In this document: in pieces, positions 1-6,897 of the stretch
How positions within the stretch are numbered: position 1 is the first letter of the stretch
Layout: every line of letters begins with the position of its first letter
DNA from: CAVYPR01 sp052145775
Lineage (GTDB): Bacteria; Actinomycetota; Acidimicrobiia; Acidimicrobiales; RAAP-2
NCBI GenBank assembly: GCA_052145775.1
Contig: JBKQNY010000087.1
Span: forward strand, 1-16,593
DNA: 16,593 nucleotides
Direction of reading: 5' to 3'
Program-made: the position numbers and the translations under genes
Notes under the pieces: generated by a model
Seen by the model: only the letters and a program-made list of their open reading frames with translations
The model's database searches: none
Told to the model about the DNA's origin: nothing

Positions 1-2
1 TG

Positions 3-485
3 ACAGCCATCAAGTGCATCCCGGCCACAACCACGGGCACCTGCACCTCGTCGACAACCACGGCCAGCCTGGGCATCGGCCAGCACGCCACCTTCGAGGT
101 GACCTACAAGGTCACCTCGGGGGACCAGGCCAACGGGGTGATCACCAACACGACCACCGCCACGGGGAACACGGTCACACCGAACAACCCGACGAAGACA
201 ACAAAGGTGACCTCGCCGCCCTCGACGGCCTCGGTCAAGACTGTCGTCACGGCGGCTGCATCGACAACACCTCCGGTGACGAGCGCACCCGTGTCAGCGG
301 CACCCGTGTCAGCGGCACCGGTGTCAGCGGCACCGGTGTCAGCGGCACCCGTGTCAGCGGCACCAGAGGCCTTGGCGTTCACCGGGGCTCCCCTAATGCA
401 GGAGTTGGCCGGTGCTATAGTGCTCATCGCCGTCGGCATGGGCCTGATTCTCGTGGACATTCGGAGACGGCGACGGTCGTCCTGA
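3..485 (+). CDS. Cell-wall-anchored secreted repeat protein, 3' end only
   Basis: The reading frame is open from the window edge, so the start and most of the protein are missing; 160 C-terminal residues are visible. The first ~55 residues are Thr-rich and look like the end of a DUF11/DUF7507-type bacterial surface repeat (LGIGQHATFEVTYKVTSGD, then a TNTTTATGN strand). An Ala/Pro/Ser/Val/Thr-rich stalk follows, including five copies of the pentapeptide APVSA. The C-terminus has LAFTG (nt 372-386), a hydrophobic helix (about AGAIVLIAVGMGLILV) and an Arg-rich tail, which is the classic tripartite sortase signal. LAxTG is the signal type attributed to class E sortases of high-GC Gram-positives. 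The protein is therefore probably exported and covalently anchored to peptidoglycan. Its role (adhesion, surface layer) is unknown. No sortase gene lies in the window. Confidence 0.85.
   Translation, partial: TAIKCIPATTTGTCTSSTTTASLGIGQHATFEVTYKVTSGDQANGVITNTTTATGNTVTPNNPTKTTKVTSPPSTASVKTVVTAAASTTPPVTSAPVSAAPVSAAPVSAAPVSAAPVSAAPEALAFTGAPLMQELAGAIVLIAVGMGLILVDIRRRRRSS
285..359 (+). repeat. Five tandem 15-bp repeats coding APVSA
   Basis: Five in-frame copies of a 15-bp unit (GCACCCGTGTCAGCG, with C or G at base 6) encode (APVSA)x5 in the wall-spanning stalk of the surface protein. Copies differ only at that silent position, in the order C, C, G, G, C, so they are nearly identical and prone to slippage. 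Because the unit is a multiple of three, copy-number change would alter stalk length without a frameshift. Confidence 0.95.
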
Positions 486-526
486 ACCAGCGCCAGCGGA
501 AATCAGGGGGATCACGAAACAGTTAG

Positions 527-967
527 GTGCGCGTCCGAATGAGTTCGAATGCAACGAGGGTCATTGGCGCCGCCATCGCAGCATGCATAGGTGCTCTGTT
601 CTTTGCCGGCTGTGGCTCATCACCGAATGCAGCTACGACCACGACCCAGCAGTCGACGTCGTCATCCGCATCGACCCCCTCATTGCCGAAGACCGTCCCA
701 AATGACCCAAGTCAACGGCATAACGTGAGCATGCAGAAGTGCCAAGCGATCCCAGGGGGTTGGGAGGCAGGTGGAACGGCGGTCAACCCAGGGCACTCGA
801 GCACGACATACTTGGTGACTGTCTACTTCACGGATTCGCACGCGACCGTGGTCGGGTATGCACAGACGACGGTAAAGGTTGCCCCGGGCCAAAACGTGCA
901 GTGGACTGCTTCATCGCACTTTGCCGCGCCCACTAAGACGCTCTGCGTCCTGAGCGGAGTTAGTTGA
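527..967 (+). CDS. Small secreted lipoprotein, unknown function
   Basis: A 146-residue protein with a basic N-terminus, a hydrophobic stretch (VIGAAIAACIGALFFAGC) and a lipobox-like FAGC with Cys29, so it should be lipidated and held on the outside of the membrane. A Ser/Thr/Ala-rich linker follows. The C-terminal ~85 residues look like a small beta-sandwich of the FxLYD-like type found in actinobacterial secreted proteins (strands TTYLVTVYFTD and GYAQTTVKVAPGQNVQW). Two Cys (C73 and one near the C-terminus, in TLCVLSG) could form a disulphide. The GTG at 527 is given as start; ATG at 539 would shorten it by four residues and is equally possible, since neither has a strong ribosome site. It lies 41 bp after the surface protein gene on the same strand, so co-transcription is possible. 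Codon use is less GC-rich than in the right half of the window. Confidence 0.75.
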   Translation: MRVRMSSNATRVIGAAIAACIGALFFAGCGSSPNAATTTTQQSTSSSASTPSLPKTVPNDPSQRHNVSMQKCQAIPGGWEAGGTAVNPGHSSTTYLVTVYFTDSHATVVGYAQTTVKVAPGQNVQWTASSHFAAPTKTLCVLSGVS

Positions 968-1169
968 GCTTCGTTGTAGTCGTAGGTTCCGCAGTGCGGG
1001 AAGACCGTAGGCAGCCTGCTGTTGTCGCATCTGGTCTCTCGTAACATCACCTCCCTGGGACGCCTCGCGCAGATCAAAGAGGATTCTGCCAGTAGAACTG
1101 CTTGCAGTCCTCCTTGCGACCCGGGACGGAATCTAATGACAGGTTTCGGGAGTCAGCGGATTCCGGCAG

Positions 1170-1190
1170 AAGAAGGACCGGGTCCTCTTT
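1170..1190 (+). terminator. Possible rho-independent-like terminator
   Basis: AGGACC-G-GGTCCT (1174-1186) forms a near-perfect hairpin flanked by A-rich sequence on the 5' side and CTTT on the 3' side, allowing the stem to extend with one mismatch and one wobble. It is about 200 bp after the lipoprotein stop. The T run is short, so termination is only a guess. Confidence 0.25.
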
Positions 1191-1466
1191 GAAGGGCATG
1201 CCGGACTTCACCACTTACCCAGTTCCGTCGATAAAGACCGAGAGGAGTGCCCACCCCACCCTTAGCCATGGCTGGTACGCGTAGCCGAGCACTGAGCTGG
1301 CACCGGCGAGACCGCATGGTGGGAAGTCTCGTCGCCGCTCACCGTACCGACGGATTCTGGCTGCATGCTGAGCGGTGTGGGGTGAACGAGCCTTCTCTCC
1401 GACGTCGATCGGCGCACTGCACAGTCCAGTCGAAAACTGGCATACTCCGCTAGAAGGGAAATCCTC

Positions 1467-1679
1467 GTGACGCACGCGTCCGCGAAAAAGCCCGACGCTC
1501 CAGCGTCGCAGTCAACTCACTCTCCAAGCTTGGTAGGGATGCGGTTCGAGGTGCATTACTACGGCGTGGTGGGCCGCCGCACGTGGCAATTGCCGGACTC
1601 CGCCCTTAAACTCGTCACAGCCAGGGGTAGGCAGCGGCTCGCCTCTGAAAATCAGCTGCTTCGATCGTGCCTACGGTAA
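1467..1679 (+). CDS. Possible small protein, unrecognised
   Basis: A 70-codon frame starting with GTG, preceded eight bases upstream by AGAAGGG (1452-1458), a reasonable ribosome site and the only reason it is listed. The product is basic, has no membrane segment and matches no family I recognise. Its central part (MRFEVHYYGVVGRRTWQL) could form beta strands. It ends 59 bp before the response regulator. A 7-bp inverted repeat with a 2-nt gap (1493-1508) lies inside it. Codon use is not clearly coding, so this may be chance or a gene remnant. Confidence 0.2.
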   Translation: MTHASAKKPDAPASQSTHSPSLVGMRFEVHYYGVVGRRTWQLPDSALKLVTARGRQRLASENQLLRSCLR

Positions 1680-1738
1680 GATGGCCCAAGGCGTATCCGA
1701 CGCTGGTGAACTGGTAATCCGAACGGCCTCCAAGAACA

Positions 1739-2458
1739 ATGGCGATGACCGACAACCAGAAAGCTGCCGGGGGACGGAATCGATTACTCGTCGTCGATGA
1801 CGATGCCGAGATCAGGCGCATGCTGACCAGGCTGCTGGAGACCGAGGGATATGTGGTCAGCGACGCCGCGACGGGTGAAGAGCTCATGGCCGCTCTGAAC
1901 AACGGAGTGCGTCCCGACCTCATTCTTCTCGACGTCATGCTGTCTGAGGAAAACGGATTCGACTTACTCACTGCCGTCAGGCGCTCGAGCGACGTACCGG
2001 TGATCCTGCTCACTGGTCGCGGGGACGAGATGGACCGTGTACTTGGATTGCGACTAGGTGCCGACGACTACATCGCAAAGCCGTTCTCGGGTCCCGAACT
2101 GGCAGCTCGGGTGGTCTCGGTCCTGCGCCGGTACGCGCGCACGAAAGGTCCCGGAGCGATTTTGAAGTTTGGCGACTTGACGATCGACGCGACGTCGCGG
2201 GAAGTACGCATGGGCGACGACCACATTGAGATGACGCTCAAGGAGTTCAATCTTTTGGCGTTTCTTGCCTCGTCGCCGCGACAGGTCTTCAGCCGCGAGC
2301 AGCTCTTGGACCAGGTGTGGGGGTCCTCGTCAGCGTGGCAGGACGAAAACACCGTTACGGAACATATTCGCCGCGTCAGAGGAAAGCTCGAAGTCAGTGG
2401 CGGCAGTGGGAGTTGGATCCGAACCGTACGGGGTGTCGGCTATAGCTTCGAACCCTGA
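1739..2458 (+). CDS. OmpR/PhoB-family response regulator
   Basis: A 239-residue two-component transcription factor of the usual length. The N-terminal receiver (about 14-130) carries the acidic pair D20/D21, the phospho-acceptor D65 (in LLDVML), T92, Y111 and the invariant K114 (in AKPF). A C-terminal winged helix (about 145-238) shows the OmpR-type recognition region (LKEFNLLAFLASSP, SREQLLDQVWG) and ends with the typical RTVRGVGYSFEP. Phosphorylation would drive DNA binding; targets are unknown. No kinase follows on the same strand, which is unusual for this family. The nearest kinase is the convergent hybrid kinase, 138 bp beyond the stop. ATG at 1739 was chosen; ATG at 1745, two codons later, is equally possible because the upstream AAGAA is a weak ribosome site. 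Confidence 0.95.
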   Translation: MAMTDNQKAAGGRNRLLVVDDDAEIRRMLTRLLETEGYVVSDAATGEELMAALNNGVRPDLILLDVMLSEENGFDLLTAVRRSSDVPVILLTGRGDEMDRVLGLRLGADDYIAKPFSGPELAARVVSVLRRYARTKGPGAILKFGDLTIDATSREVRMGDDHIEMTLKEFNLLAFLASSPRQVFSREQLLDQVWGSSSAWQDENTVTEHIRRVRGKLEVSGGSGSWIRTVRGVGYSFEP

Positions 2459-2495
2459 GGCGGGGCTGAAGTCTCAAAGAGTTCCTGCGCCACGT

Positions 2496-2514
2496 TGCTG
2501 GTGGCTGACCAGCA
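2496..2514. terminator. Hairpin between convergent regulator and kinase genes
   Basis: A perfect 7-bp inverted repeat TGCTGGT / ACCAGCA with a 5-nt loop (GGCTG) lies between the stop of the response regulator (2458) and the stop of the kinase (2597). Its position suits a bidirectional terminator, but no T tract follows on either strand. Confidence 0.4.
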
Positions 2515-2596
2515 GATGAGGCAGTTCCCCTTGTCATGGGTGCTCGACGAGTCTCATCGCCTCGTGACGTTCTGACTCTCGGCATGAAGCGCTCGC

Positions 2597-5500
2597 TCAA
2601 GATACCTGGCGACGCTGGATCGCTGCTTTCCGACCCTTGGCCGGCGCTCCCTTTTTTGGCCGACGCTCGCGCAATGCGTACTTCGAGCTCAGGGCCCGCA
2701 GCACCCTGGCCGAAAGTTCGTCGGGGGTGAAGGGCTTGGGCAGCAACTGGGCACCGTCTGGGAGCGGATGGTGGTCGGCCACCTGCTCATCGAGGTGGCC
2801 AGAGACGTACAGCACAGGGATGTTCGCATAGCGCCTGGTGACAGCATCGGCCAGTTCAATGCCGCTCATTCCCGGCATGACGACATCGGTGACAAGCAGA
2901 TCGATTTCGCCTTGGCGTGCATTCACGGCGCTCAGGGCCTGTGAGCTGTTCGCGGCCCCAATCACCGAGTAACCCCTGCGCTCGAGCTCGCTCACCGCCA
3001 AGCGAAGCACCTCAGGCTCGTCGTCCACAAAGAGAACGACCTTCCCACCAGGTACTGCGGATGCGGTGTGCAACTGTGCGCGCTGGTTGGTCGGAGCGTC
3101 GGCGTCGGTGGCATCGTGAGCGGGAAGGACCATGGTGAACCTGGTCCCCTCTCCGGGCGTGCTCTCGACGCGGATCTCACCACCGGCTTTGGTCACCGTC
3201 GCATGCACCGTCGCTAAGCCAAGGCCCGTCCCCTGGGCGCGACCCTTCGTGGTAAAGAAGGGCTCGAAGCAGTGGGCAAGGACATCGGGCTCAATCCCGG
3301 TGCCGGTGTCGGCGAACAAGATCTGGACCGACGTGGGATCGTCGTCGGAGGTTGCCACAGTGCGGCTGATCTGCACAGTGAACCGTCCGCCGTCGGGCAT
3401 GGCATCCCGGGCATTGATGGCGAGGTTCAGAATTGAGCGCTCGAGCTCGCTGCGGTCGATGAGAATCATCGCCGGACCGGACCCTCGTACGAGATCCAGA
3501 GTCACGCTTTCGCCCAGTACCCCTGAAATCATCGCCTCCATGGAGTTGATGACATCCTCGGCGTCCACCACCTGGGGCTGTACGGGGCGTTGCTGGCCGA
3601 TGCCAACGAGCTGGCTGGTGAGAGCCGCCGCGCGGGTTCCGGCGCGCTGGATCGCTGACACCTCCTGAGCCAGGGACTCGTCGCCGTCGACCCGGTGCAT
3701 GAGAACCTCGCTGCATCCCAGGATCACCGTCAGAAGATTGTTGAAGTCGTGCGCGACGGCTCCCGCCATCCGGGTCATGGCACCGAGCCTCTCGGCCTGG
3801 TGAAATTGGTCCAGGATCCGGCGCCATTCCGTGACGTCATCGGCCACGAGCAGCATTCCGGTGACCTGCCCGTGCTCACTCAGGGGTGACGTCGAGACCG
3901 AGAGTTCGAGCTGTTCCCCGTCCGGTCCGGATGCCGATATGGCCATACCGCTCGTGGCCATCCCTCCGCGGGTCCTCTCCCACAGCTCGGCGAGCACGAG
4001 CTCGGATTCGTCGCGCACCGTCACGCGGCGAGATCCAGAGCTATCTCCCCAGCCGAAAAGCTGACCCGCGGCCCGGTTCCACCAACGCGCGTCACCAGAG
4101 AGAGCGAGCTCGGCAATGGCGAGGGGGGACGATTCCACCACAGCCTGGAGGCGCCTCTCGTTGCTCCGGACATCGGCGTAGAGCTGTGCGTTCTGCAACG
4201 CCACTGATGCCATCTGGGCGAGAAGCGTGAGCACTGACTCTTCGTCGTCGCTGAATGTCCTGCCCTTTTCTCCGAGGACCACCACGACTCTCGTGCACTC
4301 GCCCTCCGAGCCAGTGATCGGAACGGCCAGCCAGGAATTTGTGGACGGAAACGTCGAACCGACGAAGGCGGCCACTCGGCTGAACTCGATTTCCCCCTTG
4401 GCGGAATCCCCATCCATTGAGGAGCGGGAGGGGAGTCCGGATCGAATGACCGTCTTGGCCGCCATCTCCGCCAAGGTCACGATGACCTTTTCGCGTCTCG
4501 ATCCTGCGTAGAGCGCGTGAGGGGGCCAGAACTTCTCGGTGGTGCACTCACTGTCGGCGGCGGAGGTAATGGCCACCAACTCGGCGGCAAGAACCCGGTG
4601 AGCGTGTTCCGCCAGGAGTTCGAGCACTTCTTCCTCAGCCAGTTGCGCGTTCACCACCAACCCGGCCTCCACTAACTGCTGCAGGCGCTCCGCATGTCCC
4701 AGAGCGGCGTCCCCGGCCAGCTGGGCCTCCCGCCACGCAACGACGCGATCGATGGCTACACCAACCCGATCGGCGAGTTCCACGGCGGTTCGGAGATCAG
4801 AAGGTCTGTAGCCACGACGGCCTGGTCCGGTGACAAAGCTGATCGCGCCGGCCACGTCATCGCGCACCCTGACGGGCACAACCAGCATGGAATCGATATC
4901 CGTCGTCCCGCCGCCCAGTCGGGTGATGGGGTGCACTCTTGCCCCAATGTCGGCTGACCCAATGCGAACCGTGTTCATCACGACCTGCGGTCGCCGTTCG
5001 CTAATGGCCAGCCGCACCAAGCTGCCGTCGTCGGGATGGTGGTCGGGAGCAGTGCCGAAGGAGTGCCCGATGGCCGCCGTGGTCACCCGACAGATGTCGC
5101 CCCACGTGTCAGCCACGTCGACTGCGAACCAGTCGGCAAAATCCGGGACGATGACGTTGCCCAATTCCTCGAGAGCGGCATCGTATGACTCGAGCGCCTG
5201 TCCGAGGACGGTACCAGCGCGGGACAGGATGTCGAGGTGGAGGCGGGCGTGGTCAGCTCCGAGCCGGTTTCGACGCTCCGAGTCGCTGAGCCGATTGTGC
5301 TCGATGGCAGTCCCGCATCGGTCGGCCAGCACCTGCAGGAGCCGGACGTCGCCAGGGTCGAAGCACCGCTGCACCCTCGTCCCGAGCTCGATGACGCCGA
5401 TGGCGGTTCCGCGCACGAGAAGAGGTGCGGCCACGAGGGAGGCGAGCCCCCTCGCCGACCCTTCAGATCCGGGGTCGGCCCCCTTCACATCTTCGACAAC

Positions 5501-6070
5501 GACCGGCCGAGTCCATTGCGCCACGTCGCCCAGAACGCCCTTTCCGATGGAGAGGGCTGTGTCCCGTGGGATGAGGTCGGCATCGCCACGACTGACCCGC
5601 ACGTACATGCTCTTGCCATCAGCAGCAATCAGGAGGACGGAGATGACGTCTCCGCGCACGGATTCGAGCATTCGGTCGAGCACCGTCTCGAGCAACTCGT
5701 CGATGGGCAGGAAGCCCAGAGCGGGGTCGGTCACTTGCTCGAGCGCGCGGAGATTCGGTTCGCTCTTCCCGCGAACAGGCTCGTTCTCCCGTCTGTCTGC
5801 GGTCCTCCGAAGGGCGATGGCGATGGCCGAGACGACGAGTGCCGCTCCTGCGATGGCCAGGATGAGGCTGAATGCCACAGCTGCCTGCAATTGGGTATGC
5901 AACAGGTAGTAGAAGAGGGCGGCCAGGAGGGCCAAGCAGGCGGCTTCGAACGTGACTACCCACCTTTGCCGATGCATGAACCGTGGTTTGGGCGGCACCA
6001 CGTCCGCACCACTTCGCCCATTGGCGTCGGGTTGCTTGGGGCCTAGTTCGGCGTCAGAGGCCACCCTCAC
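2597..6070 (-). CDS. Membrane hybrid histidine kinase, GAF x3-PAS-HisKA-HATPase-receiver
   Basis: A 1157-residue sensor kinase. GTG at 6070 is chosen because AGAGAGGGAG lies just upstream; the frame stays open to 6175 but that extension is Arg/Pro-rich and lacks a ribosome site. Two adjacent membrane helices (about 37-57 and 62-87) leave almost no extracellular loop, so sensing is probably cytoplasmic or within the membrane. GAF-like domains lie at about 120-261, 283-441 and 465-627, then PAS (636-750). The HisKA box has phospho-acceptor H774 (VAHDFNNLLT). The ATPase domain has N882/N886, DTGTG at 921 and GTGLGLA near 948. The C-terminal receiver has D1016/D1017, phospho-acceptor D1062 (TDVVMPG), S1090 and K1112, then a basic tail. 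The His-to-receiver layout suggests internal phosphotransfer. There is no DNA-binding output, so a partner is needed; the convergent OmpR regulator is a candidate only by proximity. Confidence 0.93.
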   Translation of the reverse strand: MRVASDAELGPKQPDANGRSGADVVPPKPRFMHRQRWVVTFEAACLALLAALFYYLLHTQLQAAVAFSLILAIAGAALVVSAIAIALRRTADRRENEPVRGKSEPNLRALEQVTDPALGFLPIDELLETVLDRMLESVRGDVISVLLIAADGKSMYVRVSRGDADLIPRDTALSIGKGVLGDVAQWTRPVVVEDVKGADPGSEGSARGLASLVAAPLLVRGTAIGVIELGTRVQRCFDPGDVRLLQVLADRCGTAIEHNRLSDSERRNRLGADHARLHLDILSRAGTVLGQALESYDAALEELGNVIVPDFADWFAVDVADTWGDICRVTTAAIGHSFGTAPDHHPDDGSLVRLAISERRPQVVMNTVRIGSADIGARVHPITRLGGGTTDIDSMLVVPVRVRDDVAGAISFVTGPGRRGYRPSDLRTAVELADRVGVAIDRVVAWREAQLAGDAALGHAERLQQLVEAGLVVNAQLAEEEVLELLAEHAHRVLAAELVAITSAADSECTTEKFWPPHALYAGSRREKVIVTLAEMAAKTVIRSGLPSRSSMDGDSAKGEIEFSRVAAFVGSTFPSTNSWLAVPITGSEGECTRVVVVLGEKGRTFSDDEESVLTLLAQMASVALQNAQLYADVRSNERRLQAVVESSPLAIAELALSGDARWWNRAAGQLFGWGDSSGSRRVTVRDESELVLAELWERTRGGMATSGMAISASGPDGEQLELSVSTSPLSEHGQVTGMLLVADDVTEWRRILDQFHQAERLGAMTRMAGAVAHDFNNLLTVILGCSEVLMHRVDGDESLAQEVSAIQRAGTRAAALTSQLVGIGQQRPVQPQVVDAEDVINSMEAMISGVLGESVTLDLVRGSGPAMILIDRSELERSILNLAINARDAMPDGGRFTVQISRTVATSDDDPTSVQILFADTGTGIEPDVLAHCFEPFFTTKGRAQGTGLGLATVHATVTKAGGEIRVESTPGEGTRFTMVLPAHDATDADAPTNQRAQLHTASAVPGGKVVLFVDDEPEVLRLAVSELERRGYSVIGAANSSQALSAVNARQGEIDLLVTDVVMPGMSGIELADAVTRRYANIPVLYVSGHLDEQVADHHPLPDGAQLLPKPFTPDELSARVLRALSSKYALRERRPKKGAPAKGRKAAIQRRQVS

Positions 6071-6104
6071 GTGGCTCCCTCTCTTTGCGGTTTTTACCCA
6101 GTAT

Positions 6105-6126
6105 CGGCACGCTAGCTGTCGTGCCG
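6105..6126. promoter_or_regulatory. Inverted repeat 35 bp upstream of the hybrid kinase
   Basis: CGGCACG / CGTGCCG, a perfect 7-bp inverted repeat with an 8-nt spacer, lies between the kinase start (6070, minus) and upstream DNA. This suits an operator or a 5' leader hairpin. No regulator can be assigned. Confidence 0.35.
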
Positions 6127-6176
6127 GACATCGTGACCGCGGCACCGTCGGCTCGATTCGACGATGTTCCGTCAAA

Positions 6177-6201
6177 TGCTGGGACAGCCTTCATCCCAGC
6201 A
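6177..6201. promoter_or_regulatory. Second inverted repeat upstream of the hybrid kinase
   Basis: TGCTGGGA / TCCCAGCA is a perfect 8-bp inverted repeat with a 9-nt spacer, about 110 bp upstream of the kinase start. It could be an operator or the end of an upstream transcript. There is no T tract on either side. Confidence 0.35.
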
Positions 6202-6835
6202 GTTCGAGTCGGGACGGCACACTGGAGCACCCGAGCATGGGTAGAAGCTGTCGGCGCAAGCTCCCCCGGTTCTTCGACCAAAAGCGTGTAGCTACCCATC
6301 CGGCGCCTTCCTTCATGCCGACTCATGCGAGTTGCCGGAAACGCCGATCGAAGGCCTCGAATAGATCCTGGCAACCGATTCGGTAATCCGGCTGACTCGG
6401 GGAGTCCCGTGATTTTGCGCCCCGTCCTCGCGGACGGTTTGCCATTTCGTCGGTGCGATCACCTGCACACCGATCCAGCACGAGGCTACCGGTCCGGAAC
6501 CTGTGATGCAAGGGGTTTGAAAGGGTGGACAAAGGCGGGTGAGCCTGGCCAGACGACGCTTTCCGTACAGGTGATGGTCGGGAGCTGCCGGAGGGTGCAG
6601 GTGTTCCGCCATCGGCGGGCGCTTGCGCCGAGGATGATCCGGACCAAGGTACGGATTTCGGCGTCCACGATCGGGCGGGCTGGAAGGCGGCGGGCGGGAC
6701 GCCCCAATAGGGGCCGGCGATGCAGCGCCAGCCTTTGGTCGCCTTCTGCTGACCGGCTCGGTCCCTTTCGGCGGGTGTCTCCGCCTGTGCGTGGCACCCA
6801 GGGCCCGAGTGATCCGGCCCACCTCCCTCCGATCT

Positions 6836-6884
6836 TGCGCACTGCGCATAGGGCGGCTCAGACTCATGAGGTCCGGACACCTCA
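6836..6884 (+). promoter_or_regulatory. Palindrome cluster just upstream of the esterase
   Basis: Within 49 bp are TGCGCA-C-TGCGCA (6836-6848), CTCATGAG (6863-6870), GTCCGGAC (6871-6878) and the inverted repeat TGAGGT-N6-ACCTCA (6867-6884), which ends three bases before the ribosome site GGGAG (6887-6891). This is a plausible operator region for the esterase. A chance contribution from GC-rich DNA cannot be excluded. Confidence 0.35.
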
Positions 6885-6897
6885 GCGGGAGAGCACC

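Larger units (their letters stand above)
968..1738. other. Largely gene-free stretch between lipoprotein and regulator genes
   Basis: About 770 bp with no convincing gene. Open frames here are short, have no recognisable domain and lack the third-position G/C bias of the neighbours. The base composition is visibly less GC-rich than the right half of the window. It contains a hairpin followed by a short T run (1170-1190), a weak hairpin at 989-999, one short frame with a plausible ribosome site (1467-1679) and presumably the promoter of the response regulator. No tRNA, riboswitch or transposase was recognised. Confidence 0.6.
6071..6897. other. Gene-poor stretch between divergent kinase and esterase genes
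   Basis: About 830 bp separating the divergent kinase and esterase. Long open frames cross it on both strands, but their translations are Arg/Pro/Ser-rich with no domain and look like chance frames in GC-rich DNA. It contains inverted repeats at 6105-6126, 6177-6201, 6836-6848 and 6867-6884 and should carry both promoters. Minus-strand codons around 6633-6677 read RPIVDAEIRTLVRII, reminiscent of the segment before the integrase core of some transposases, so a decayed element is possible but unproven. Confidence 0.55.

Noticed and set aside
1629..1676. RLASENQLLR resembling the N-terminal leucine-rich part of integrase-type transposases
   Set aside because: Too short and generic; nothing else nearby supports an insertion element.
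4830..5909. 359-codon plus-strand frame inside the kinase gene
   Set aside because: Ser/Arg/Thr-rich antisense shadow of the kinase GAF region.
6198..6215. GTTCGAGTC resembling a tRNA T-loop
   Set aside because: The flanking bases do not pair into a T stem and no acceptor or anticodon arm is present.
6325..6897. 572-bp in-frame upstream extension of the esterase gene
   Set aside because: The codons give an Arg/Pro/Gly-rich non-protein-like sequence; ATG 6898 has a good ribosome site and family similarity starts there.
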